Shown: in pieces, positions 8,508 to 16,337 of the stretch
Position numbering within the stretch: position 1 is the stretch's first letter
How the letters are laid out: every line of letters starts with the position of its first letter
Source of the DNA: Alkalilimnicola sp. S0819
GTDB taxonomy: Bacteria > Pseudomonadota > Gammaproteobacteria > Nitrococcales > WHIW01
Length of the DNA stretch: 64,000 nucleotides
Reading direction: 5' to 3'
NCBI RefSeq assembly: GCF_009295635.1
Contig: NZ_WHIW01000007.1
Coordinates: 1-64,000, forward strand
Notes under the pieces: generated by a model
What the model was told of the DNA's origin: nothing
What the model saw: the letters and a program-made list of their open reading frames with translations, nothing else
Databases searched by the model: none
Position numbers and translations under genes: made by a program

Positions 8508-8810
8508 ATGACTGAACTTCACGTCCTGCTGCACGCGCCCACCCCGGAAGCCTTTCACCGGGCGCAGGCCAATGCCCGCAATCTGTTGAAGGACGAACCC
8601 GCCGCGCGGGTGGAGATCGTGGTCAACGGCCCCGCCCTGCCCGCCGCGTTGGCGCTGGAAGCCGTGGATCTGCAGCCGCTGTTGCGGCTGTGCGAGAACA
8701 GCCTCGCCAAACAGGGCCTGAACGCGCCGGCCGGGCTTGCCCGCGTGCCGGCGGCGGTGGCCTACCTGGCTCGCCGCCAGCTGGAGGGCTGGGCGTATAT
8801 CCGCTGCTGA
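8508..8810 (+). CDS. DsrE/DsrF-like family protein
   Basis: 100 aa cytosolic protein. It has the beta-alpha pattern of the DsrE fold: LHVLLHAPTPEAFHRAQANARNLL, then VEIVVNGPALPAAL, then LLRLCENSLAKQGL with the cysteine at the usual DsrE-family position. Members of the superfamily carry sulfane sulfur; many small ones have no known role. A GGAG precedes the ATG. Probably transcribed with or just after the importer genes. Confidence 0.7.
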   Translation: MTELHVLLHAPTPEAFHRAQANARNLLKDEPAARVEIVVNGPALPAALALEAVDLQPLLRLCENSLAKQGLNAPAGLARVPAAVAYLARRQLEGWAYIRC

Positions 8811-8823
8811 GCCGGCCGGCTCA
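8808..8823. terminator. Perfect 16-bp palindrome containing both convergent stop codons
   Basis: TGAGCCGGCCGGCTCA. The first three bases are the TGA of the DsrE-like gene and the last three are the TGA of the opposite-strand gene. It is a plausible bidirectional terminator or roadblock, though there is no U-tract on either side. Confidence 0.5.
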
Positions 8824-9129
8824 GAATTCGACGGGACAGCCCAGGCAGCGGGTAAAGGTGGCCCGCGCCGGTTTGAGGAACAAGGTCTCGCCGGCGCTGT
8901 CGACGCTGCGACTGGGCAGGGTGAAGGGCAGGGAGGCTACGAAGGCGACGCCGCCGAGTACGGTGCCCACCAGCAGCAGGGGACGAGTGAGTACCAGATC
9001 GCCCACCATCATGTGCGCCGCCGGTTCCTTCTCGTAGGCCCGGGGCTCCGCGGCCTGGCCGGTCACCGACAGTACAAGCAGGCAGGCGGCCAGCAGGGCT
9101 GGTACAAGGCGGCGGGCGGGGCTGGTCAT
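8821..9129 (-). CDS. Small exported/membrane protein of unknown function
   Basis: 102 aa. A signal peptide (LVPALLAACLLVLSVTGQAAE) is followed by a short polar stretch, one hydrophobic segment (LLLVGTVLGGVAFVASLPFTLP) and a C-terminal FTRCLGCPVEF with two cysteines three apart. The cysteine pair could be a disulfide or a metal site in the periplasm. I do not recognise a named family. Confidence 0.7.
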   Translation of the reverse strand: MTSPARRLVPALLAACLLVLSVTGQAAEPRAYEKEPAAHMMVGDLVLTRPLLLVGTVLGGVAFVASLPFTLPSRSVDSAGETLFLKPARATFTRCLGCPVEF

Positions 9130-9299
9130 TCTTTGCTCTCCTGGGCTCGGGCGTGGGTGCTGTGTGCGGGCTGCGCATGAAACCGCTCTAGCCTAAGGGC
9201 TGCGTCGGGGCGGGGCAACCAGGCCCGTTCGCCGGGTTGGCGGCCGCCCCGGGGCTGGTCTAGTGTGACAGCACTGCATTGGGGATACGGTAACCGCAC

Positions 9300-10370
9300 A
9301 TGGATGATTTGCGCCCGTTGAAGGCACCGCTGTGGGGGCTGTTTGCCCTGGGTGTGCTCTACACCCTGTATCTGGCCCGGGAACTCACCCTGCCCATCAC
9401 CCTGGCGGGACTGCTCAGTTTATTGCTCGCGCCCGTGGTGACGCGGCTGGCCCTGTACGGGGTGCCCCGGGCGCTGAGTGCCCTGGCGCTGTTGGCGCTG
9501 CTGCTGGCGGCGGTGGGGGGCATTGGTGTGATGGTGGCCGGGCCGGTGATGGACTGGGCGGAGGAGGCGCCGCGGGGCCTTTCCCGGCTGCTGGTGGCCG
9601 ATGGCGGGCTCGGCGAGGCCTGGCAGCGGATGACCGATTCCGCCCGCGAGGTGGAGCAGCAGCTCAGCCAGGAGAGCACCGCCCGGGAACCCACCACCGT
9701 GGTGCTGCAATCCGAGTCCTGGCGCGGGCAGTTGCTGGTGCGCGCGCGGGACACCACGGTGGCCGTGGCGCTGGCCCTGGCGCTGTGCTACTTCCTGCTG
9801 GTGAGCGGCAATGCGCTGATCGGCAATATCGCCGCCCAGATCCGCAGCCGCCCCCGGCGGCGCACCCTGCTGCTGGTGATCCGCGACGCCCAGCGCGAGA
9901 TCGCCCGTTACCTGGCCGTGATCACCCTGAGCAACACCACCGTGGGCCTGCTCACGGGACTGATGACCATGGCGCTGGGGCTGCCCTCGCCGGCGGTCTG
10001 GGGCCTGCTGGCGGGCTTGCTGCGCTTCGTGCCCTATCTGGGGGTGATTCTTGCCACGTCGTTGCTGGCGGTGGTCTCGGCCACCACTCAGGACGGGGTC
10101 TGGCTGATGCTCGCCGCGCCGGCGGGTTATCTGCTGCTGAACACGGTGGTGGGATTTTTCCTGGAGCCCTACATCCACGGCTACCGCATGGCGGTGAACC
10201 CGATCTTCGTGTTTCTGGCGATCTTCGTCTGGGGCTGGTTCTGGGGGGCGGTGGGGGTACTGCTGGCGGTACCGCTGATGACAGTGATCCAGGTGATCCT
10301 GCGCCAGATCGATGCCCTGGCGCCGGTGTACAAGGTGATCTCGCGCCCGGCCCCTCGATCCCGCCCCTAG
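9300..10370 (+). CDS. AI-2E family (PerM/TqsA-like) permease
   Basis: 356 aa with about eight hydrophobic segments. The C-terminal half carries the family pattern: RRTLLLVIRDAQREIARYLAVITLSN, GLLAGLLRFVPYLGVIL and MAVNPIFVFLAIFVWGWFWG. Family members export autoinducer-2 or act as Na+/H+ antiporters, and the name alone does not settle the substrate. Expressed alone; convergent with the protease gene. Confidence 0.85.
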   Translation: MDDLRPLKAPLWGLFALGVLYTLYLARELTLPITLAGLLSLLLAPVVTRLALYGVPRALSALALLALLLAAVGGIGVMVAGPVMDWAEEAPRGLSRLLVADGGLGEAWQRMTDSAREVEQQLSQESTAREPTTVVLQSESWRGQLLVRARDTTVAVALALALCYFLLVSGNALIGNIAAQIRSRPRRRTLLLVIRDAQREIARYLAVITLSNTTVGLLTGLMTMALGLPSPAVWGLLAGLLRFVPYLGVILATSLLAVVSATTQDGVWLMLAAPAGYLLLNTVVGFFLEPYIHGYRMAVNPIFVFLAIFVWGWFWGAVGVLLAVPLMTVIQVILRQIDALAPVYKVISRPAPRSRP

Positions 10371-10445
10371 GGAATGGATCAGTGTCTCACTAGCCGCCAT
10401 GCGGCGTAGCGGGATCGAGGGTTTTGCCGGTGGGTGGGTCTGGCC

Positions 10446-13043
10446 TTAGTTGCAGCTGCCTGCTTCGTAGTAGCCGCTCGGTTGTTCGCGCAGGGTGATC
10501 TGGGTGTAGAGGAACACCGAGCCGATCACCTCATCGGAACCCACTGCGCAGGCATCGTAGTTGTAGTTGCCGCAGGCATAGGCGCGGCCGGCGTTGATGT
10601 GGCCCTGGGCGGTGGCGGTGTGCTCGGTGCAGCCGCCGCTGTTGTCCACCACCGTGACCGTGCGAGTGCGGGTGACGGCGGGGTTGCCGGCGGCGTCGCT
10701 CACATCGTAGTCGAGGGTGTACTCGCCGGCGGTATTGCTGTCCACGCTGCCGCTGATCACCACCTGTGAGGTGATATCGCCATCGGTGTCATCGCTGGCG
10801 CTGTAGCCCGGTTCCACCCAGGGGTCGCCCAGGTTCAGGGTGATCTGGGTGTCGCCCTGCAGGGTGATCACCGGGGCGGTGGTGTCGGTGCCGCCGCCGT
10901 CGTCCGGCAGCACGTGCACGGTGCGGGTCTGCACCTCGGCCCAGTTGCCGGCGCTGTCCTTGACGAAGTACTCACGGGTATAGGTGCCGACGCGGCTGAG
11001 GCTCACCCCGCCCGACCAGCCGACTCGGCTGCTGATATCACCGTCCACGTCGTCATGGGCGCTGTAGCCCGGATCCTGGTAGCCGCTGCTGTTCGGATCC
11101 ACGGTGTAGGTCTGTACCGCGTCACCCACCAGGGTGATTACCGGCGGGGTGTAGTCCGGTGCCGGGCAGTTGCCCAGGCTGAAGTAGCCGGGTGTGGTTT
11201 CGGACAGAGTCACCTGGTTGTAGGTATAGGTGCCCAGATCATCCCCCGAGCCCACGGCGTAATAACGGGTGGTGGTCCACCAGCCGCTGCCTTCCTGCAC
11301 GCTGTAGGCGCGGCCCGCGCTCTCATGCTGGGGGTTGGTGGCGCTGTGGCTGGTGCAGGGCGCGTGCTGGCGGCGCAGGTCGAAGCTCATGGTCTCGCCG
11401 GGGGCGGAGATGTTCTCCACCACCAGGCCGGAGTAGGTGCCGCTGGGGTAGGCGCTGTTCACCACGGTGTCGGGGCCCAGGGTGTGGGCGTTGCCGCTGA
11501 ACCACAGGGAGTCGCGGCGCGCGCCCAGGCCCAGGTTCGGATCATCGTCGGCGCGATAGATGTGCACCCGGGCGGTGCTGTTGGTGTAGGCGATCATCAG
11601 CCCGGTATCGCCGGTGGCGATGCGGTCCAGGCCGCGGATCAGGCCCTCATCGTAGCCCTGCACCTTGCGCTGCTCCAGCAGCCAGTAGCGGCTCTGGTTC
11701 TCGCCCAGTATCTGGTAAACGCTCGGGTTGGCACTGAACCAGTGGCCGATGCCATGGCTCTGCGCGTGCTCGCCGGGGTAGAGCCGCTGGGCCTGAACCA
11801 GGCCGTATTGGCCGCCGGGCAGACGGGCATTGAGGCGGCTGTGGGCAATCATGTGCACCGGCCGTTCGCCGGAGCGTTCGCCGGGCTTGTAACCCCAGCT
11901 GCCGGTGCCCATCAGGCCCCAGCTGGAAACATCCGAGGGCTGGTTGTACAGGTCTGACAGGCCGAAGGCGGAGTGGCCGAATTCATGGGCGATGATGCCG
12001 ATGGTGCTGTCGTATTCCTCCCCCTGGGGGCCCTGACGTTCGCCCAGGCCCATGTAGCTGGTCCACAGGTTGATGCCGTCGTAATCGCCCAGGTTGGCGG
12101 AAAAACGCGCGTGGCCCCAGAAACCTTCGGTGGAGGAGGCGTAGTACGAACTTTCCGGGCCGGCCACCACGAAGGCGAGGGTCAGCTCATCCTGGTCCAC
12201 GCGGCCGTCGCCGTCGACGTCGAAGGCGGCGAAGTCGACCTGGGCGTCGGCGAGGGCGAGCGCGTCCTGTAGCACCGCGTTCCAGGCCGAGGTGTTCTTG
12301 GCGTGGTGGGGGTGGGGGTAATTCAGCTGCACGCGCACCAGGCCGTCATTGGCGGTGCCGTCGGTCTCGGCGGCCGGGGCGATCTGCACCTGGTTGCCGC
12401 TCATTTCCTGGAAATAGTCGTTCACGCTGCCGGGGGTGGGGGCGTTGGGGTAGCCGCCGAAGATGCGATCGGCCCAGCTGGACGCGCCGTTGACGAAGCT
12501 CTGGTCGGTGAACTCCACCATCACTACCAGCGCGGTATAGGCGCTCGCAGCCTGGCTGCTGGTGCCCGCGGCGAAGCTGCGGGCGGCGGCGCCGTTCTCG
12601 TGGCGGGTCGGCGCCGACGGTGCCAGCTTGCGGCTCAGCGGGTTTTGCTGCAGCAGGCGTTGCTGGTCCAGTTCGAAGCGGCGCCACAGGGCGCGCCAGG
12701 CCTGGCGCGCTTCATCAGCGCTCGCGGCCCAGCTCGGCTTGCCCTGGCCCAGGGCAATACCGGAAAGGCTCAGGCCTGGGGTGGTGCTCTGCGCGCCGGC
12801 CTGGCGCAGGCGGGCGTATTCGTAGCGCTGCCGGGTGGCATTGAACAGCACCACCGCGCCGGTTTCCGCCTGCTCGAACCAATGCAGGTGCTCATCGCCC
12901 CGGGGCTGGAGCTGGAAGCGCTGGCCGTCGGGCTGGGCGACCCAGCGGGGCTCCGGGTTCACCGGCATGGCGGCGGCGGGCAGAGCGAGGAGGAGGGCGA
13001 GCAGTACGAGACTGGCGCCTAGCAGGCGGTGGATTCTGTTCAT
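10446..13043 (-). CDS. Secreted M6-family metalloprotease with DUF5011-type repeats and duplicated C-terminal module
   Basis: 865 aa. The signal peptide ends near ALPAAAMP (residue 26). Zinc motif HEFGH is at about 353-357 with GLSDLYN following, as in immune inhibitor A-like M6 proteases. An EF-hand-like loop DVDGDGRVDQDEL (about 275-287) suggests calcium binding. After the catalytic region come two Ig-like DUF5011-type repeats (PVITLVGDAVQTYTV and PVITLQGDTQITLNL). Two copies of a Cys-bounded module, beginning CTSHSATNPQHESAGRAYS and CTEHTATAQGHINAGRAYA, flank and follow the repeats. Similar tails occur in other secreted gammaproteobacterial hydrolases. Presumably extracellular and scavenging. 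Confidence 0.88.
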   Translation of the reverse strand: MNRIHRLLGASLVLLALLLALPAAAMPVNPEPRWVAQPDGQRFQLQPRGDEHLHWFEQAETGAVVLFNATRQRYEYARLRQAGAQSTTPGLSLSGIALGQGKPSWAASADEARQAWRALWRRFELDQQRLLQQNPLSRKLAPSAPTRHENGAAARSFAAGTSSQAASAYTALVVMVEFTDQSFVNGASSWADRIFGGYPNAPTPGSVNDYFQEMSGNQVQIAPAAETDGTANDGLVRVQLNYPHPHHAKNTSAWNAVLQDALALADAQVDFAAFDVDGDGRVDQDELTLAFVVAGPESSYYASSTEGFWGHARFSANLGDYDGINLWTSYMGLGERQGPQGEEYDSTIGIIAHEFGHSAFGLSDLYNQPSDVSSWGLMGTGSWGYKPGERSGERPVHMIAHSRLNARLPGGQYGLVQAQRLYPGEHAQSHGIGHWFSANPSVYQILGENQSRYWLLEQRKVQGYDEGLIRGLDRIATGDTGLMIAYTNSTARVHIYRADDDPNLGLGARRDSLWFSGNAHTLGPDTVVNSAYPSGTYSGLVVENISAPGETMSFDLRRQHAPCTSHSATNPQHESAGRAYSVQEGSGWWTTTRYYAVGSGDDLGTYTYNQVTLSETTPGYFSLGNCPAPDYTPPVITLVGDAVQTYTVDPNSSGYQDPGYSAHDDVDGDISSRVGWSGGVSLSRVGTYTREYFVKDSAGNWAEVQTRTVHVLPDDGGGTDTTAPVITLQGDTQITLNLGDPWVEPGYSASDDTDGDITSQVVISGSVDSNTAGEYTLDYDVSDAAGNPAVTRTRTVTVVDNSGGCTEHTATAQGHINAGRAYACGNYNYDACAVGSDEVIGSVFLYTQITLREQPSGYYEAGSCN

Positions 13044-13131
13044 GAGCTGGTGTCCCCGGTGGCAAAAGCGTGGCCGAGCAACACCCGCGGATCATTGGCA
13101 TGAGATATGTGATCAGCGGTTCATTATTGTG

Positions 13132-13166
13132 TTGCTGCGGTGCGCAATTGTATGGCACCGCAGCAA
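13132..13166. terminator. 12-bp perfect stem-loop upstream of the protease gene
   Basis: TTGCTGCGGTGC pairs exactly with GCACCGCAGCAA around an 11-base loop. It lies between the pseudoazurin stop (13202) and the protease start (13043), both on the minus strand, so it may end the pseudoazurin transcript. No strong U-tract follows. The rest of 13044-13201 holds nothing else I can name. Confidence 0.45.
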
Positions 13167-13201
13167 GCAATCAACTCCCCAAAGGGGGGGTAAGCGTATT
13201 T

Positions 13202-13645
13202 TCAGTCCACCTGCCCCAGGTATTTGTCCAGCCGTTCCTTGCCCATGGCAATGTTCGCCTTGAGCGCCTCGGCCGCCGCCGCCGCGTCTTCGGCGTTCAC
13301 GGCGTCGCCCACCTGGATCACGCCTACCATGCCCAGCGGCAGGTGCGGATCGCATTGATACAGATACACCCCTTCGGCATCCAGGGTCACGCTGAAGGGT
13401 TTGTCCATGGGGCCTTTCCAGGCTTCGGCCCCGTCGGGGACGAAGGCGCTGGCGCTGTTATGGGCCATGCCCGCCGGTACGAAGCGCACGGTGTCGCCGG
13501 GGGCGACTTTCAGGTACCCGGGTTCGAAGACCATGCTGCCGTCGGCGCCGCTGTCCAGCATGCGCACCTCATGGTCGGCCGCCTGCGCGGCGCTGGCGAG
13601 CCCCAGGCAAAGGGCAACGCTGAGGGGGATAAGTCGCAGTTTCAT
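13202..13645 (-). CDS. Pseudoazurin (type 1 copper protein)
   Basis: 147 aa with signal peptide (MKLRLIPLSVALCLGLASAAQAA). Copper ligands are visible: His62 in AHNSAS, then Cys98, His101 and Met106 in YQCDPHLPLGM. PMDKPFSVTLDAEGVYLYQC matches the pseudoazurin core. Pseudoazurins carry electrons in the periplasm to nitrite or nitrous oxide reductases. An FNR-type box 87 bp upstream supports induction when oxygen is low. The reductase genes are not in this window. Confidence 0.92.
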   Translation of the reverse strand: MKLRLIPLSVALCLGLASAAQAADHEVRMLDSGADGSMVFEPGYLKVAPGDTVRFVPAGMAHNSASAFVPDGAEAWKGPMDKPFSVTLDAEGVYLYQCDPHLPLGMVGVIQVGDAVNAEDAAAAAEALKANIAMGKERLDKYLGQVD

Positions 13646-13731
13646 GGCGTGTACTCCTGCAGTGGGTTGGGGATATCAAGGAGGCGCGGCCTCACTGCCT
13701 GCAAAAGTAGCGCATTAGATGAATGTTTTGT

Positions 13732-13745
13732 TTGACGCCAATCAA
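13732..13745 (-). promoter_or_regulatory. FNR/Dnr/Anr-type box for pseudoazurin
   Basis: TTGACGCCAATCAA matches the TTGAT-N4-ATCAA consensus at 9 of 10 positions. It is about 87 bp before the pseudoazurin ATG, which places a transcription start at the usual -41.5 spacing roughly 45 bp upstream of the gene. An oxygen- or NO-responsive activator fits the role of the protein. Confidence 0.65.
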
Positions 13746-14024
13746 CATTCGTGGTGAAACCGCGCCGATGGGCGTTGATGGGGCCCAGGGTGGTTTGGCG
13801 GGACGGCGGCAGTACGGAGCACGGGCCTGATCGGAGGGCATGTGGTGCCGGTTACGGGGCGGGCGTGGACTTGGGGCAGTCCACGCCGATGTTCGCGGGC
13901 TGTTCTCACCCCGTCCGGATCATCGAAGAAATCTTTATATGCTTAGTGAGAAACAATTCTTGGGCCTGCCGGGGCGGGCCGCGCTAAGATGCGCCGCCTC
14001 AAAATGGGCAGGGGAGCGGCTTGG

Positions 14025-14666
14025 GTGAGTAGCGGCGGTGAGACGCAGCGTTGGCGGTTGGTGCGGGGGGTGCTGCGGCGCATGCACCTGGAGCGGGTCA
14101 GCGAGCGCTTCGACCCGACCCTGGTGCTGGCGGCTTTCAACTTCGTCAACGGCGGGGTGAGCATCGGGCTGATCGCCGCGGTGGCCCTGTGGACCGGCGA
14201 GTCCTTCATCTTCCCTTCCCTGGGGGCCACGGCCTTTATCCTCTTCTATATGCCCCTGGCCGCGCCTGCCTCGCCGCGCAATGTGTTGTTGGGACATCTG
14301 ATCGGGGCACTGGCCGGCTGGGCAAGCCTCGCCCTGTTCGGTTTGCTGGACGCCGCCCCCGCGGTGATGGCCGGCATGGACTGGCCCCGGGTAGGGGCTA
14401 CCGCGCTTTCCCTGGCGGTGACCACCAGTCTGATGGCCCTGCTGCGGGTGGCGCATCCGCCCGCCGGCGCCACCACGCTCATCGTGTCGCTGGGGCTCAT
14501 GCCGCAGCTCTCGCAAATTCCCGTGCTGATGGCGGCGGTGCTCCTGCTGCTGGCCCAGGCGCTGGTGTTGAACCGTCTGGCCGGCTTGCCCTACCCCTGG
14601 TGGGCGCGACAGGCCGGGCCCGGTGCGCAGCTGGATATCGCCAGTGGCGGTGCGCCGGCCCGCTGA
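14025..14666 (+). CDS. HPP family membrane protein
   Basis: 213 aa from a GTG start at 14025, chosen because AGGGGAG lies just upstream; ATG 13989 in the same frame has no ribosome-binding site. About five hydrophobic segments. The motif AHPPAGATTL gives the family its name, and PSLGATAFILFYMPLAAPASPRN is also conserved. A plant chloroplast member transports nitrite; bacterial members are little studied. Its position between pseudoazurin and a nitrate-sensor-like cyclase is consistent with a nitrogen-oxide role. Promoter-like AT-rich DNA lies at 13920-13965. Confidence 0.82.
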   Translation: MSSGGETQRWRLVRGVLRRMHLERVSERFDPTLVLAAFNFVNGGVSIGLIAAVALWTGESFIFPSLGATAFILFYMPLAAPASPRNVLLGHLIGALAGWASLALFGLLDAAPAVMAGMDWPRVGATALSLAVTTSLMALLRVAHPPAGATTLIVSLGLMPQLSQIPVLMAAVLLLLAQALVLNRLAGLPYPWWARQAGPGAQLDIASGGAPAR

Positions 14667-14747
14667 ATGCCACCCATCTACTGCCACGGACGCGTTCGCC
14701 TGCCGGCGGGCTTGGTAGGATAAGCGCCAACCGGGGGGAGAATCCGC

Positions 14748-16250
14748 ATGACCTTGACGCGCCAATTTCGCATCACACCGCTGTTTTTCGGCGCGGTGCT
14801 GGTCGTGGTGGCCCTGCAATTGGGCATTCTCTATGCCAACGAGCGAGTCGCCCTGCGTCTTCAGGAGGATCTGGTGGCCATTAACGTGGCCGGGCGCCAG
14901 CGCATGCTGGTCGAGGGCATTGGCCGCGACCTGTTGATGTTGCGCCGTCCTGAGCTTGTCCCGGAGCGGCGCGACGCGGTGCTGGCCGCGCTGGAGCGCA
15001 AGCGCGGTCTGTTCGCGGCTACCTTGCAGGCTTTCGCCCAGGGGGGGGAGACCGAGGGGCTGTACGGCCGGCCGCATCGTCTGGCCGCGCTGCGGGCGCC
15101 GGCGAACCGCGCGGCGCTACAACAGCTGCGGACCTATTGGTCAGGCTATGAGCCGTTGCTGAGCGCCGTGCTGGCGGCGCGGGGCGCGCCGTCGGCCTTG
15201 GCCGAAGCGCAGGCCTACAGCCTGGGTGAGGGCGGTGTACGACTGTTGCAGGCCGCCGATCGGCTGACCCAGGCCGTAGAGGCCCATAGCCGCGGCCAGG
15301 CGCGGACCCTGCGGCTGTGGCAAAGCAGCGCGGCGTTTCTGGCCCTGCTGGGTTTTTTGTTGCTGGTGTACTGGTTCTGGCGGCAGTGGCGGGGCGCGGC
15401 CCGCGGCGAGCAGCGGCTGCGCCGTCTGCTGGACCGGGTGGGGACGGGCGTATTGCTGGTCGATCCGGGCGGACGGATCGAGTACGCCAATGCGCTCGCC
15501 GCCACCCTGTTCGCCGGCAGTCGCGAGCAATTGTTGGGGCGGCTCTATTCGGAGCTGGTTCGCGAGGCGATTCCGGGGCCCGAGCGTGCGGAGGCGCATC
15601 GTGGCCGGCGTCTCGATGGTACCCGTTTCGAGGCGCGGGTGAGGCTGGACGATTTGCTGCTGGACGGGCGCCGGGTGCGCGTGGCCACCGTGGTGGATGT
15701 GACGCGCCAACGGGCGCTGGAGTCGCAGCTGCGGCACCTGGCTCATCACGATGCCCTGACGGGCCTGCCCAACCGGCGCGCGTTCGAAACCCGCTTGGGC
15801 GAAGCGCTGTCCGCTGCCGAGCGCCACGGGCAGGAGTTGGCTCTGTTGTTCGTGGATCTGGACGGGTTCAAGCCGGTGAACGACCGTTACGGTCACGGCG
15901 CGGGGGATCAATTGCTGGTGGATATCGCCAAGCGCCTGCGCGAGAGCCTGCGCACCGAGGATGTGGTGGCGCGGGTGGGCGGGGATGAATTCGCCGTGCT
16001 GCTGGTGCCGCCGGAGCGAGACGCGGCCGAGGCCGCGGCGCGTTCCGTGGCCGGGAAGCTGATCGCCGCCCTACGGCGGCCGTTTCAGGCCGGTGACGCG
16101 GCGGTATGCATCGGTGCGAGCGTGGGCATCGCCCTGTACCCGCAGCATGGTACGGACCTGCCGACGCTCCTGGCCGCCGCCGATACGGCGATGTATGCGG
16201 CCAAGGCGCGCGGCGGCGGGGTGTTCCGGGTGGTCGGCGAGGCGGAATAG
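14748..16250 (+). CDS. Diguanylate cyclase with PilJ/NarX-like periplasmic sensor and PAS domain
   Basis: 500 aa. Helix 1 is at 12-30 and helix 2 at about 195-212, bracketing a periplasmic four-helix PilJ-type domain. At 45-62 INVAGRQRMLVEGIGRDL resembles the P-box of the nitrate sensors NarX/NarQ. A PAS domain follows (about 222-325; VGTGVLLVDPGGRIEYANA), then GGDEF from DALTGLPNRR (335). The active site RVGGDEF (411-415) and the inhibitory I-site RTED (402-405) are intact, so it should make and be feedback-inhibited by c-di-GMP. It follows the HPP gene by 81 bp. The ligand is inferred, not shown. Confidence 0.88.
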   Translation: MTLTRQFRITPLFFGAVLVVVALQLGILYANERVALRLQEDLVAINVAGRQRMLVEGIGRDLLMLRRPELVPERRDAVLAALERKRGLFAATLQAFAQGGETEGLYGRPHRLAALRAPANRAALQQLRTYWSGYEPLLSAVLAARGAPSALAEAQAYSLGEGGVRLLQAADRLTQAVEAHSRGQARTLRLWQSSAAFLALLGFLLLVYWFWRQWRGAARGEQRLRRLLDRVGTGVLLVDPGGRIEYANALAATLFAGSREQLLGRLYSELVREAIPGPERAEAHRGRRLDGTRFEARVRLDDLLLDGRRVRVATVVDVTRQRALESQLRHLAHHDALTGLPNRRAFETRLGEALSAAERHGQELALLFVDLDGFKPVNDRYGHGAGDQLLVDIAKRLRESLRTEDVVARVGGDEFAVLLVPPERDAAEAAARSVAGKLIAALRRPFQAGDAAVCIGASVGIALYPQHGTDLPTLLAAADTAMYAAKARGGGVFRVVGEAE

Positions 16251-16267
16251 GCCTCGCCGAACCGGCA

Positions 16268-16337
16268 GCCCGGGGCTCGCTGCCCGGGGGTCATTGCCCA
16301 GGGCTCACTGCCTAGGGCTCACTGCCTAGGGCTCGGG
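16268..16337. repeat. Five tandem copies of a 14-bp unit between convergent genes
   Basis: Units GCCCGGGGCTCGCT, GCCCGGGGGTCATT, GCCCAGGGCTCACT, GCCTAGGGCTCACT and GCCTAGGGCTCGGG run head to tail. The last unit contains the stop of the minus-strand TPR gene. The GCCC/GGGC pattern lets units pair with each other, so it may serve as a terminator. Copy number could vary by slippage. Confidence 0.8.

Noticed and set aside
13751-13987. 78-codon ORF ahead of the HPP gene
   Set aside because: No ribosome site, odd composition, and it overlaps the regulatory spacer.
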